64,000 nt of DNA from Ascidia mentula (GCA_947561715.1 OX387203.1:19406001-19470000), one strand, 5' to 3'; numbered from the stretch's first letter, positions 35,001 to 47,017 are shown. Notes: generated by a model not told the origin, from the sequence alone. A program made the numbers and translations.

Positions 35001-38000
35001 CTTGCAAAGATTTTGACCTACTTCGCCACACGTGAATATTTGTTACCACATAGGTTTGGTTTCTGTAGTTTTTCTAAACTACTGTGGAACAAACCAACAC
35101 TCAGAGACATGAAGCGAGTTACAACCAATGTTGTGGTTTTGCAATTTCGCTTGTTCGTTTCAAAGCGAATTAATCCACGAAGCACAATGAAAATATTTTT
35201 TAATACTTCATTCTTATATGATCAAAGAAAACGTCACACTGCGCAGAAGTTTACGCTTGGTAACTTACTTCACACTGCGCAATTACATGAATACCTGTGT
35301 CTCGAAGATGTTTGTGTTAGATACGACAACGTCACAGCACCGGGATCATCCATTTATTCCAATTTAAAATGTTTCTGTGTGTGGCGCCATCGCGACCACT
35401 TCAAACACTATTGCATGTAGAAAGATTACGTTGTACAGACGTTGTTGTATACTGGCGGGCAACATTCACTGACATCATCACAATATAACCGCACTACACC
35501 TACTTCGTTGCTACAAAACACAGGGCTCAAGTAATTCCTCCAAAGCGCGTTGCATTCGGCTGATAGGGTGGATATGACTTCCGCCGCATCTCACTTTGCC
35601 ATTATCTTCACGGATGATGTACGAACCCGATGTCTTATGAGGTTGAGCCACTTCGTAATACCAAACTTCACATTCGTAGCCGACAAACATCCCCGTAATA
35701 TCGTTACAGATTTTACTTTTATTGCGTTTTGCTAATTCTGAATCATTGAAAAAATAATTCCAAAGTTTTATTTTGCAAAAATTGGAACAAGACTTCAATA
35801 CGTGATAATAATTATTAAAAAAATCATATACCTTACTAAAGTAATACCTTCAAGGGCGTTAACAGTTGGAACTCGTGCTTGTACCGAGTTTCCACAGACA
35901 ATTATTGTGCAACGTTGACATGCGTGGAATTTATGTGGCATTTGGGTTGCACTTAACGGCATGTAGTACTGATTTGTAATACCAACATTTTTAAAAATTG
36001 CCACAAAAATAAGAGGCAAACTTTTGTGGGTACTTAAAGTACTGCGACCACGGCGAGAGTTTGGAAGAGGAGTCGCGTGAAAAGTCAATTTCGTTGTCAC
36101 ATTCCACACGTTTAAGATTTAATTCTCGCTTTCGTCACAAATTGTATTTGTTCGTCAAGCTTATTTTGCTATTTTCTTTGTTTTTTACCTGGTTGATGTA
36201 GAAACTATAGCCAAACTTGTGAGAAATAAACATCTTGCAATACATGACAATCGCAGAGTGATCACATTCCCAGGTATAAAAATCCGGAACAAGTTTGCTA
36301 TCATGACGTTTGTTGCTGTTAGTGTTTTGTTGGCCGTTTCAAAGTGTCCCACATGGGCACTATTACCTGACAAATTGAGTTTGGAAGTGTCACGGATTTA
36401 TTTCCTACCTCGGCCCGGACCCTGCAGTAACGGATCACCACTGAAGTCATAGTCTCTCACGCTGGTTCGCTAAATGGGCTTTTCTTTAATGAACAGGCTA
36501 AAACGACGGTAAAACGTGCATATACTCAGTAAAAACCAATACCATCGATACTCTTTTCGTTTGCTCACACTCACTCTCAGTACAGCACCACGCCCGTTTC
36601 GAAACTAACTCGATCGTACCCAAAGCACCTCCTCGCACCGGTAAATTAACCAATCAACGGTTTTTCATGAAACCAATGGGGCGTTACGGGACGACGTGGC
36701 AAACATAGAAAAACAAATAAAGTGTCAGAAAAGATGAAAACATAAACAAAAGTGCGATGAGATGATATGTAATGAACAGTGATTTAAATAAACAACGCAG
36801 GTGAACAAAAAAACATAAAAAAAATTAGTGCTCTGTGTCATGTGTCTTTTACGCCACACAAGCGAAAAGTTTAAGGTCAGCACTGCTGAATTGTCGCCAC
36901 CGGATTTACAGATTTTGTGGCAGAGAATTCTGTTTCAAAACTTACTAATGATAAAACCTCATGTAACAGCCACGAAATCCTGACAAGCGTTACAATAACT
37001 AATAAAAGATTCGTTTAAAATAATAACAAAAATATTCGTTCCATTTTGAGCAACAAATCGTTCGCACAAAAACATACCAGAAACCACGTGATGTGTTTTA
37101 CATAGCTTGGGCTGTGGGGGAGGAGGTTCGGCAACAAACAACTGTGCGATGGAAGGCGGGATTGTGGTAATTGGATCCACAACACACGTCGATACTTCGA
37201 CCACGATGAAGATCCTCAACTTTGCAAACATCTGAAATACTGCGACACAAAAGACGGACTTATCAGTATTCCTATGTCCAAAGTATGCGACGGTTTCATC
37301 GATTGCAAGGATGAAAGTGACGAATATCCAGAAGAATTGTGCACAAAGGAAGGAAGATTCTACTGTCCAACGTTAAACGGAGCCAAAGTAAAATTATTTC
37401 TTGTCAACAAAACTAGAAAAAATTAATGACACCGTAATTGCAAGAATTAGAGCAAAATCACTTCAAAACTGTATTTTAACTATAAAAGTCAAATAGTTAT
37501 CGGTGTCTGTTGTTCAGTATTGTTTGTCATAATGCCCTTTGTTGAATCTTTCGCACACAGTTAACCACAAAGACGGTTCAAGTATTTCCCAGATTTTTGT
37601 GACAGATTTCTGTCAACGAATCGGATGTTTGTGACCTCACAATTAACTGCGATGATCAAAGTGACGAAATAAACTGCACAAAGGACGGGAGGTTTTATTG
37701 CGAAAAGAAAGATCCATTGTTCGTTAAGAAGGAGAAGGTAAACATATGTCAACAATATTTTTTATCCTGCAGCAAATATGTTTTGATTCCGTGCATGTTG
37801 CTGTTGTGACTGAAATTAATTCAGCAATTTCGAATTCGGACTAAAGTTATTGGGAGGGCGGGTATGGAAGTTTTAGGACCGATTTAGAAAGACCTTTTCT
37901 CCGTTTTTTGGCGCTTAATTTCCAAACCTCAACAATGGTAAACGTTCAGTTCACCCTGCACTAACGGCTCTCCGTTAAAACTAAAGTTGGGATCCGAAGT

Positions 38001-40302
38001 ACAGAGGCGGATACTTTCATAATTAAGTAAAGTGACGTCAATATGAATAAAACTTTTGAAGCGCCCAATGGTAAAAGGACGAATACCAAAGAATAAAGTG
38101 CGACCCACTGCACAAATCATGTTCTTTGCACTTAACCACACAAGCACACCTCATCGTTTGCCAACAGATGAGAACTACCAGTTTACGAATTATTTTTGAT
38201 TTTTTGTCCAATTTCCATAGTTCCGTTGTTAACCAATTACATACAAAACAGTAATTTCGCATTGTGTTGTTTACCGACGCCAAGATGACTACAAAGTTTT
38301 CTTTAATTTACTTCACATAGAAATTCAATGGAGTCGACGACTGCTCTGATTGGTCAGACGAGTGCCCAACAAATACAAAAGTGATCAACGAAAACATTTT
38401 TTCATCACGATACGAGTTGATTGCAAACCCATTTCTACGTGCCATTGTGTGGATAATGGGGATGCTCGCCATTGCCGGAAATTTGGTAAATTAAACTAAG
38501 TTTGTTTTGTCTTGGTTGCACAATAAGAACACGTGTTATATTCCTTCAATTTGTTTTAAGGTTGTCATGGTGATGGAAGGTAAAACGTTGGCGACGACAG
38601 AATCACAATCTGCTGCATTTCGTACAAACCATCTGCTCGTTTTGAATCTATCCGTTTCCGATCTACTCATGGGAGTTTATCTGATCATGCTGGGAGCCGC
38701 TGGTGTCAAATACTCTGGAAATTATTGTGCCAAAGACCTTATTTGGAGATCAAGCGGAAGTTGCACTACAATGGGGGTATTGGTTTTGCTTTCAAGCGAA
38801 ACATCGGTGTTTACAATGGTTCTGTTGACAATATTCCGACTGTATGCTGTGAAAAACGTAAGTGAAACAATTGTATTTGGTTAAGTCAGCTATTGCCAAC
38901 TTCGTTGAACCGGTGACGGCCCTTGCAAAAATTTTACGACAACTTTATCTTTAGAAATCTTTTATCTCCAGAAACCTATTTATTATCATTCTCACAGCTA
39001 TCGCTAGAATCTAAGCCTGACATGAGAAACGAAACTAAAACGAATATTGTTAAAATGACGCAGTTTTGCCCAATTTGGGAACTACAGGGTAGAGAAAGAA
39101 GGAGCAATTTCCATTACGATGGGATTCGAACTGATAACTATGTTCCCCACCCCTCGATTTGGAAGAACCACAAAGCTTGCAAACTTGTTGTTTTTAATGA
39201 AAACACGTGAATGTTCTCTTTTGTTTCAGCCACTCGATGCATCCTTGAAACCGGAATTGAAAACTGTCATCCTCTCCATTATACTCTCGTGGGCATTCTC
39301 GTTTACAATTGCTTTTATTCCACTCACAACTCAACTTCAACATTTGTTTGAAACCAAAGCTTGGATGAATGAGAATCCGTTTTTTGACAATGCTGCAGTC
39401 GACTTCTCTAGTAAGATTTTGTCGTAGATGTTGGTGATGAAACCAGTTTCGAATGACACTAGCGCTCCGTATACAGGCATGAATACCTTCTTGGATCGAT
39501 TTGTAACTTTCCAACAAAACTTCACAAGCAACGATTCCCATGTACTCAACACTGTCCTCATGCGAGTGAATGATGCTAATTCCTGGATGGATTTTATGGA
39601 TATTCTTGAGGATTACAATTACACTGAGCTATTTGATATTTCTGGATATTTGGGGTTCGTTTTTATTCACGCAAAATCTTTAAGTTACGATTCACAAAAT
39701 TGTTTATGTGTAGATATTACAGCAGCAGCAGTGTTTGCATCAGCAAACTGTATGTAACGACCAACGACAAGGCATGGGGATATTCAATTGCCATCATTAC
39801 TCTTAACTACCTGGCCTTCATGTTCGTGGCAATTACATATTTTTGGATATACAAGAAGACAACTGCCAGTGCCAGGCAAGTGAACGAGAGACCAAGAGAT
39901 GGCAGAGCGGCAAGACAAAACAAAGGTAACCGCATTCGTATTTGCAAACGTGTTATCCCATTAATGCTGTTTGTTTCGGCAGAAATGCAAAAGAAAATTC
40001 TCCGACTGATAATTACCGATTTTCTCTGCTGGGTTCCAATTTCAATCATGGCATTTGTAAACTTGGGTGGAGTCCCTATGCCTCCAGTGATGTACGCTGT
40101 GTCAGCAATCATCCTACTCCCCATCAACAGCTCTCTAAATCCCCTCATCTACTCCAACGCACCGAAACTGCTTTATGATGGAGTCCGGGATGGCCTACGT
40201 GCCGTATTCAGGCCTCAACCACAGGAAGAGCAACAGGAAAATGTGGCTGTGGTTGCTAACCGACAAAACTTAGATGTGGTTGAAGCAGAAACTGCTCTGT
40301 AA
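29082..40302 (+). CDS. 7TM receptor with LDLa-module array (rhodopsin family, RXFP/GRL101-like)
   Basis: Fifteen exons: 29082-29092, 29888-29961, 30070-30211, 32434-32775, 33044-33226, 33284-33658, 33834-34004, 34738-34810, 37106-37387, 37606-37737, 38321-38485, 38561-38857, 39230-39410, 39447-39654 and 39714-40302. Phases agree throughout and total 1075 codons. Order: signal peptide MGARYWLKVVGIVLSFITIS; about ten LDLa or LDLa-like modules (CDGYRLLGCWDGSDE, CDDVTDCPDKSDEC, CDGFIDCKDESDE, CSDWSDEC); then seven membrane spans starting FLRAIVWIMGMLAIAGNL, with TM2 NLSVSDLLMGVYL, TM6 ITDFLCWVPISIMAF and TM7 NSSLNPLIYS. The TM set resembles relaxin-receptor/GRL101 GPCRs, but no leucine-rich repeats are seen between LDLa modules and TM1. 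The D/ERY site reads IFRLYAV. The 11-bp first exon and weak junctions at 39447 and 39654 are the least certain. Ligand unknown. Confidence 0.85.
30495..31228. mobile_element. Probable degenerate hAT element
   Basis: Begins CAGGGGTGGCCAACACGTCG, a typical hAT terminus, and ends TTGGCCACCCCTC, its near-reverse complement. No matching 8-bp target duplication is visible, and the interior is not transposase-like. Lies in an intron of the receptor gene. Confidence 0.5.
31160..31310 (+). repeat. tRNA-derived SINE-like sequence
   Basis: Has a pol III B-box-like stretch GGGTTCGAATCCCATCGTGG followed by an A-rich tract. A related box (GTTCGAATCCCATCGTAATG) occurs on the minus strand at about 39110-39130, and a weaker form at about 62370-62390. 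Confidence 0.5.
31440..31476 (-). repeat. 3' half of hammerhead-bearing repeat
   Basis: On the minus strand: GAAACAGTGGCCATCTGTCT then GCAGCTCACAGAATT. This is the GAAA box, stem III, cleavage site and distal stem I strand of the family; the CTGATGA half is absent. Confidence 0.75.
31640..31950 (+). pseudogene. Intron-embedded coding-like fragment
   Basis: Higher GC than its surroundings; one frame reads QRLQKVYQNRLLNEKAEKLH and is helical and charged, another reads TGFLMVWQHRRVQKGHKG, loosely IQ-motif-like. Possibly a processed pseudogene scrap. No family can be assigned. Confidence 0.25.
31976..32165 (+). repeat. Hammerhead-bearing repeat, degenerate copy
   Basis: TTCCACCTTGTTTCCTCCGT, GCACCTAATTTGGTGCCCAA and TATAGTCACCACAATGTAGA, then CTGATGA (32115-32121), GACCTTATAGTGC, GAAACAG and CTGTTTACAGCTCACAG. 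Stem II and stem I have mismatches and the cleavage site is TT rather than TC, so activity is unlikely. Confidence 0.8.
32434..34004 (+). repeat. Tandem duplication of an LDLa exon pair in the receptor
   Basis: Exon pair 32434-32775 + 33044-33226 is paralogous to 33284-33658 + 33834-34004. The blocks CDGDPCNDCPAFQHWNNGHG and FKCVRNGRNCNLPQMFLWD are identical in both, and CFQCxNDxMIISRSxVCDDV recurs in the second exon of each pair. Introns differ more than exons. Confidence 0.9.
34815..36380. other. Large receptor intron, no certain exon
   Basis: Holds a 201-codon plus frame (34815-35420), an unrecognised minus frame (35511-35798) and a stretch at about 35990-36370 that is duplicated at 58640-59035. 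One plus frame there reads FCGYLKYCDHGESLEEESRE, possibly a relic LDLa-like exon, but splice sites do not fit the receptor phases. Confidence 0.3.
36387..36858 (-). mobile_element. Solo LTR (Gypsy-type) in receptor intron
   Basis: Reads TGTCACGGATTTATT ... TTTTACGCCACA on the plus strand (TG...CA termini). Flank CAAG follows it, with GAAG before it and CAAG in the 59-kb paralogue, giving a 4-bp target duplication with one later change. Paralogous to the LTR at 59038-59529, which still has internal retrotransposon sequence beside it. Confidence 0.8.
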
Positions 40303-41220
40303 ATAAACCTTGGGTTTGGTTTTGTGCAAAATATGAAGTACTTTTTCTGACATCGAATTGACAGAACCGACTCCATACGCTTATCTTCCATGTGTAGAAT
40401 TCTATTTGTGATGGCAGAGTAATTCGAACACAAAATTGATGTTTCAAATGACATCTGTGTTTCATTGTCTCTATTAGTGCCCGATCATGCTTTTCAGTTG
40501 TATTTTGCGAGTAATCATTTTATGTAGCATGGTATGAGTCACGTGATATGTTGGTTGGACTCGGCATGCAACACATGGACACTCTTATTATGTGTGAGTG
40601 TTGGAACGCTTGACATCAACTTGGGTGGAATCGTTTTGGACATTAAAATGATGCGGTGATTCCCCTTGCTTCCAGTGACTTCCGCACTTTATTTTGTTTT
40701 CTGTCGAATTGGAGAAACATTTGAGTGCATTTGTGGCGTCCAAAGTACCAACCATCGTATGAGATAAAATATGATGAAGTTGGACCATAATGGGGATGAA
40801 ATCAGTGTGTTTAACGACGGATATGAAGAATTGTGTCGCTGGATGATTCCACGAAACCAAGACAAACTACTGGTAGAGGGAAATATATTCTGCCAATTAA
40901 ACTTTACCGAAAAAAGTTAAAAAAAAACCTCTTACATGCCTTGTACATAATCCTGTATAAGTATGATTTAATGCAAACAAGATGTTGTAAAATTCTTGGC
41001 ATGACAAACTGTCAGTGCAAATTCCAATAAGAATTGCGTTTATCGTAACGTAGCATCCAACGAGCAGCAACAAGATTTTTTGTTTGAAGTTAATTCTTCT
41101 TGCCATCAACTACCGTTTGGTACAAACTAGCGGTTAGTTTTGTCCCTTTAAAATGTTTTTGTTAAAAAATATTTAAACTTTCACAAACATGTTACAATCG
41201 TTTTGTCAAATTTAATATCT
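40303..41220. other. Receptor 3' flank, duplicated at 52617-53660
   Basis: Includes TTTTTCTGACATCGAATTGA and CATGGTATGAGTCACGTGAT, both repeated at 52.6-52.9 kb with a few percent divergence. Probably 3' untranslated region plus intergenic DNA; no polyadenylation site can be fixed with confidence. Confidence 0.6.
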
Positions 41221-41224
41221 GTTC

Positions 41225-41300
41225 TTCTGACACAATAAAAACGTTACTTTATTGACCGACGTTTCGCCTGTTATCCAAATTGGCTTCCTCAGGGTAAGGA
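41225..41300 (-). ncRNA. Penelope 3' stub with hammerhead motif
   Basis: Minus strand: ACCCTGAGGAAGCC, loop, GGCGAAACGTCGGT, then CAATAAAGTAACG. CTGAGGA satisfies CUGANGA; stem II GCC/GGC; ACC/GGT starts stem I; stem III is palindromic ACGT. No coding part remains. Confidence 0.75.
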
Positions 41301-42300
41301 AGGAATGAATATCAACTCGATTCCCTCATGTTGTTGTTTTATAAAGAACAAAAACAGCGAGTTTAAGACCTCATGTTTAACCTGCGAAATCCTTGTTTAA
41401 TGAAACTATGTGTGGTTAAGGTAGCCAATGTGTCTGGCTGCGTCCATTCTTTGTGGTCAGACATTTTTGTGAAGAACATTGAAAATATTTTTGAGCAATT
41501 AAGGTTAACATCTCTTGGCGTAATGTTTATGTGGAATAATAACAAATGCAACAACAAAACGTAAATATTGCAGCAAGAGCTGTGATCGCCAAGAATATTA
41601 GAGCTGTGATCGCCAAATATAAAGGGCCTGCGCATTGGGGCGATCATGCCTTGCTATGCGAAAGCATGGTATTACTTCTGTATTGCAGCAAGATGATAAA
41701 TATAAACTCTTATAACTCATTGTTGTGAAATTAAGACAAGACTTGTCTTAATATGCGTGAGCCAATGGCGGTACGCTAGTTGCCCTGATCCTTGCGCGCT
41801 GTACGCTTGCGTGAGTGATTGACTGTGTGTTGTCGCGCACGTGTTCTGTTGGTGTGGTTTTTCGTTCTTGTCCAGGCATATGTACAGTTTTCTTTTGACC
41901 AATATGTTTTGCAGTTGTTCCTTAGTTAAAGTGACTTAAACCTCATGAAACCTCATGTATGAAATAAACAATTGACATCATAACACTCATCATAACAGAA
42001 GCACTGAAACGTTTTGCAACATGTTAATTCAGTCAGCTTTCTAATAAAGGCAAAAAATATATTGCGCTTTGAAAAACACAGTCAGTAAATTATTTGAATG
42101 GATTTAAATCGAATATACGTTACCATGCTGGTGTTGGAACCAATTATGATTGGAGTGAGCTGCGGTTACGCCACTGTTGCGAGGAATTTAATTCTCACCC
42201 GTTCAGCTTGCTGCCTGATGAATAACTTGCCCGTAAAACCAGGCGAAGACTTCCACATTATGGTGACTATTTTGCTAAAGAGAAGTCGTTTAACGGGATG
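41301..42300. other. Between receptor and lectin copy 2
   Basis: The tandem phrase AGAGCTGTGATCGCCAA occurs twice at 41577-41621. A 73-codon frame at 42098-42319 is also duplicated at 54470-54620 as part of the segmental copy; it has no recognisable domain. Confidence 0.35.
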
Positions 42301-42971
42301 CAGCAACAAGCAACTATAAGTGGGAATCGTTTTTCAAATATTGTCAATGGACAGTGGGCATTGGGGAACCGATCGCAACAGGAGGAAAGTATTGTGTGAT
42401 AATGGGTTTATTAACTTCACTTGATCCAACATACAAGTGGAGAAGTACGGAATGCAATGTTACTTCGAGATATATTTGTCAACGGAACCATCAGTTCCTT
42501 AATGTGATAAATCTTATTCAAAAAAGGGTTGTATTTGAATAAGAAGCTGATGATGCCTTGAGGCGAAATATATTTTCCTGAGCATCAACCAACAGAGCTG
42601 TGTGTATGAACGCTGTATTAGAATTTACATAGAAATACATATCGAGATACGGTGCACGATCGACAGCCTGTCAAGAGAACCTTGATTAGATTAATATTCT
42701 ACAAACACTGTTAGGTTGTTTTAATGATAGACGTACACATGTTTACTAGTAACACCAAGCATAACAACAATGACAGCTACAACAAAAACAATGACAACAA
42801 CAACAGCAGCAGCAACAACGAGGACAATAGCAACGAGTCACGCCACAAACTACGCAGCCTCCTACAAACCAAACCCAGCTACAACCGCAGCAATTGATCT
42901 CCAAACTTCTGCTACAAAGGATCCAAAACCAAATTCTGCAACCTCCATACGTAAATTCATTTTTATTAACT

Positions 42972-43883
42972 TAATGTTGCGACCTATATGCCAAATGTTC
43001 TTAACTTAACGTTGGGTATTAACAAGATTAATTACCCATTTGATAAAGAAATCCTATTTGACTAATTCATTTGACAAAAAGCCACACGTGAGTTCTAACT
43101 TTTGTGTTTTCTGATCTGATTTCAATTGTAAACCTGATAGAAAATTACTTTACCATTGATTAGATTAAGGATAGGCGAATAATTTAATTATTAATTACAA
43201 GCAAAGCATAGTTGAATTAGACATAGACCGAGTTAAACTGAGACAGAGATTGTGACTGACTGCGTTAGTCAAGGAAGCATGTACATATATATACACTTCG
43301 ATAAAAGTCACCACACGAAAAAGTCGGTTCGAAATTACTATGACATAAGCTTTTTTCTTATCTGATGGACAGCAGCCCATCCTCTTCACAAAACAAGTAC
43401 TTGAAAACCAAACCAGAACCATTGATGCAATATGTTTCCTCTGTGATAGCAAAAAACCTAACATTATAAATAAATATATAATAGTTGATAAATAATAGTT
43501 GATGCATTACAACAATTACGTGAGAAGCGAACCTTCTGCAAACAATGACTGTAGAGATCTCGTGCGAACACAAAGCGTGCGTCCACAAAGACTGAAGGTC
43601 AGCAAAAGAGATCGCGTGCGAACACAAGGAATGACCACATGTCCATCAAACAAAACAACGAACATCGCGTGAGAATAGCGTTGGATGTTTGCAAAAGCAC
43701 AATTCTACGTAAACAAAGAAATGAGGTCACCAACGAATGCGCATTCCTATTTTAACGAGCTACAATCAGAATTTGAGAGGTCCCAAACTTTAATGACGTA
43801 ATTTGGCTATTTGTGATCAATGTTCATGATATGCGTAAATGTCCAATGTCCATGTTACGTGAACACGTAAACGTAACACTTAA
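42972..43883. mobile_element. 0.9-kb insertion in lectin copy 2, type unknown
   Basis: Absent from the corresponding place in lectin copy 1 (about 24185), where the flanks are adjacent. Its ends CTTAATGTTGCG and CGTAACACTTAAG are weakly inverted. Inside, GATC(T)CGTGCGAACACAA is repeated. No coding family recognised. Confidence 0.5.
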
Positions 43884-44103
43884 GAAAGAGTAATTTCACT
43901 TTCCTGAACAAATGCTTTTCTTTGCCTTCAGCAGTAATTCTCACAGGTTCGTCAGATGTAATCCAATACAGTCACGACCCTGCAATCATGAACATAGCCT
44001 CTTTGGCACTTGATGCCGTTCTTATTGTTGCTGTTGTCATTGGGATCATCTGCTTCTGGTCGCGTACAAAACATATGTAAGTCTGTGTGTTGTTGCTTAT
44101 GAT

Positions 44104-44938
44104 CAGGGTGTCGATTTATGCCTTTTTCGGCAATCTAAGTGTTCGACACGCGACGCCACTGTTCGGCGTGAATAAATTTTGAGTTACCGATATGCAGTTA
44201 CATGAGGAGACCAACACTATTGTTATCTACAAAAGTCCATAAATTAACTTATCGCCAATCTTGCAACATTCACATTGATCTTACTAGTTATCTTTTTTCG
44301 AAGATTGGACGGCAACGATTCTCTTATAAACATGCAGTTATTTGTCAATTTTTTGCCGTACATGCTGGTTAGAAAGTGGTTCGAAGAAGTTCGTGCCAGT
44401 ATAAGTCGTTAAATTCCAAAACGCAAACAACTTTTTGTGGAGAAATTTGTATTTTTATTCACTATGAAAAAGCAACTTGTAACTGAACAGAGAACGTAGT
44501 GTTGAAAACTTAATGGCATCATCGTTTGGGTTCCCCACCTGAAATAAATTTGTCTGTTTACATGGCTAATAAACGCAACCGCAAAAAACTTTTGGACAAA
44601 ATCCATGCAAAAACCAGCGAAAACTTGCTTTACCGTTTACCGTTGAATAAGCGCACTAAACCTAAAACTAAACATTGTTTCCAAACATGGAGAATTGTTA
44701 CCGAACATATGTTGTATTGTTACGAAACAAGTTTATAGCAGCTTACAACATGCAAGAATTATAAATGTTTTGGGGTTATTTTAGCGTGTATACCAAACTT
44801 ATGTAAGTACGAGAATCACGTAATCGAAATAAGCCTTATGTTCTCATACGTTAATCACCAGATACGACATATTTACTATTAGACACGCACGACAATTTTT
44901 CTCAAGATGTTCGACATGCAGAAAAAATGGACGCCCTG
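44104..44938. mobile_element. hAT-like non-autonomous element, copy A
   Basis: Termini CAGGGTGTCGATTTA / GGACGCCCTG and a perfect 8-bp target duplication CTTATGAT (44096-44103, 44939-44946). Lectin copy 1 has the empty site (TTGCTTGTGATTAACG at about 24405), so it inserted after the lectin duplication. 835 bp, no transposase. Confidence 0.9.
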
Positions 44939-45245
44939 CTTATGATTAACGTTACTTGTTTTCAACTAGTAGGGTGTGTAACAATGTAACATGTTTATTT
45001 TTAGAGTTGATCATCAAATCAACCTTGGAATGGAAAATGTTGCTTCTATAGGTGAGTAAACATTTCCTCAGTTAACCAAAATTACCTCAACAGCTTCAGT
45101 ATGAATTAACCCTTTCCAAATATTTCACAAAAATCGTCGGGGTTGAGGAATATGTATTGGTTTCTTTTTCACAGAACCCAGAAATCGAGATGAAAGAAAC
45201 AAAGTTGTCCACAACTATGACGTCATCAAATAACCGGATTACGTA

Positions 45246-46182
45246 AATACGAGTGTGAAAAACCACCCTGAGGAAGCTTACATGAAATGTGTTTAGTTTT
45301 AATCACACCTCCTAATAATATAATCGACTTATGTTAAAACAATATATTGCATTGCAACTGTGTCAGAGCTATTGGATCAATCCATTTTTGTCGTGAGAAT
45401 TTTGTGTGCGTTAAGTTTCGATAATAAAGAAAAGAGTGACGTCATGATTTAGAACAAAAAACTATGTCTGTGTCACCAGACAGATTGTGCTTGAGAACAG
45501 TTGTTTTATTTTCTAATCAGGGCAATATGAGGATAATTGTAATGTTCTTCTAAATTGTATAATACAATTCAGCTTCAATTTAACTTTCATCCATTTATGA
45601 CTGACTGACAAAAACATAGTCAGTAACGATAAAGTCACTGGGATCACCAGGGCAGAAAAGTGTTTCAAAATATGGTTTGTGATTAGTTAGATAACCGGTG
45701 AGGTGATGAGCTTCAAAGCAACAGTTATAGAGGACAATTATATGTTTTGCTCACCTTTTGAACGCTATGTAATTTAATAAACCAGAACTTTTCGTAAAAA
45801 TTTAAAAAATCAACGCGTTTCAGCTTTGACCAAATTTCTCTATGAAGTACGAACAAAATTTTTGTTTTTGCGGCGGAAAGAACCTGAAATCACACAGACA
45901 TCCCTTATATTTTGGGCAAACAATGGTGATTGTGGGCATTTATAGGCTTTGCTTATAGTAAGTACTTCATTGTGAAAAAATATGGATAAAAGCAGCATTT
46001 TACACAGGTTTATGCAGAGATAAACACGGAGTCAGTAACTTAAATTTACCAGCAAGGAAAAGACTTTCACTTTCTGGTAACTTTCTTCGTTATTCGTTGA
46101 GCATCAACACGGAGAAACAAGGCGGGAACATTTATACAATGGGGATGCAAAAGCTACAGCAATATTGGTATATTGTGACACC
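45246..46182. other. Lectin 3' flank and intergenic DNA
   Basis: Up to about 45690 it is paralogous to 24690-25200 (AATATGAGGATAATTGTAAT and other shared stretches). Beyond that, no supported feature. Confidence 0.5.
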
Positions 46183-47009
46183 CAGGGCGTCGATTTTTTT
46201 CTGCGTGTCGAAAATCTTGAGAAAAATTGTCGTGCGTGTCGAATAGTAAAAATGTCGTATCTTACATAAGTTTGGAATGCGCGTTAAAATAACGACAAAA
46301 CAATTAAAAACCTTGTATGTTGTAGGCTGCTATGTCTCTTTTTAGGTTCGATTGAACGAAAAATGGAACTTGTTTCGCAACAATGCAACAGGTTCGGTAA
46401 CAATGCTCCACGTTTGGAAACAATGGCTAGTTATTTAAATAACGCGCTTATTCGTTGAAGGTTAAAGCAAGTGTTCGCTGGTTTTTGCATGGATTTTGTC
46501 CAAAAATGTATTGCGATTGCGAGTTTTTAGCCATCTAAACAGACAAATTTATTTTGGGTGGGGATCCCGAACGATTATGCCATTAAGTTTTCAACACTGC
46601 GCAACCGTTCATTTAAATGTTGTTGTTTAATAGTGACTTGAAATACAAATTTCTCCCCAAAAAAATTGTTTGCGTTTTGAAATTAAACGACTTATACTGG
46701 TACCAACGTCTTCAAACCACTATTGCCACCAGCATGTACGGCAAAAAAAATACAAATAGATGTGAACAGGAAAATCGTCCAATCTTCGAAAACAGAAAAC
46801 TAGTACGATCGTTTGGCGTGACCGATACGTTAAGCTAAATTGAGTAATTATAATAATTCAATTTTTAAACTTTGGTAGATAACAATAGCTTGGTCTGTTC
46901 GTGGTACTGCATACCGGTAACTTAAAATTTATTCACGCCGGCCGTTTCGAACCGTGGCGTCGCGTGTCGAACACTTAGAATGGCGAAAAAGGCATAAATC
47001 GACACCCTG
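46183..47009. mobile_element. hAT-like non-autonomous element, copy B
   Basis: Termini CAGGGCGTCGATTTT / AAATCGACACCCTG with a perfect 8-bp duplication GTGACACC (46175-46182, 47010-47017). Same family as 44104-44938 but in opposite orientation. Confidence 0.92.
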
Positions 47010-47017
47010 GTGACACC

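Larger units (their letters stand above)
42302..45245 (+). pseudogene. C-type lectin copy 2, decayed
   Basis: Paralogue of the 22.9-kb lectin lacking the signal-peptide exon. Remaining: C-terminal CTLD exon (KYCVIMGLLTSLDPTYKWRS, CNVTSRYICQR) at about 42305-42490, Thr-rich stalk at about 42753-42955, membrane exon (LALDAVLIVAVVIGIICFW) at about 43950-44080, VDHQINLGMENVAS at about 45006-45052 and tail NYDVIK at about 45177-45236. The CTLD has compensating indels (YKWESFFKYCQWTVGIGEP) and the splice donor after CQR is removed by a deletion of about 150 bp. It carries a hAT-like insertion and a second 0.9-kb insertion. Confidence 0.85.

Noticed and set aside
34815..35420. 201-codon plus-strand ORF in the receptor intron
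   Set aside because: No recognisable domain and no splice phase compatible with neighbouring receptor exons. It starts right after a good donor at 34810.
39119..39220. ORF extension upstream of the TM4 exon
   Set aside because: The TTTCAG acceptor at 39229 gives the correct phase; the upstream part is a minus-strand tRNA-derived SINE-like sequence.
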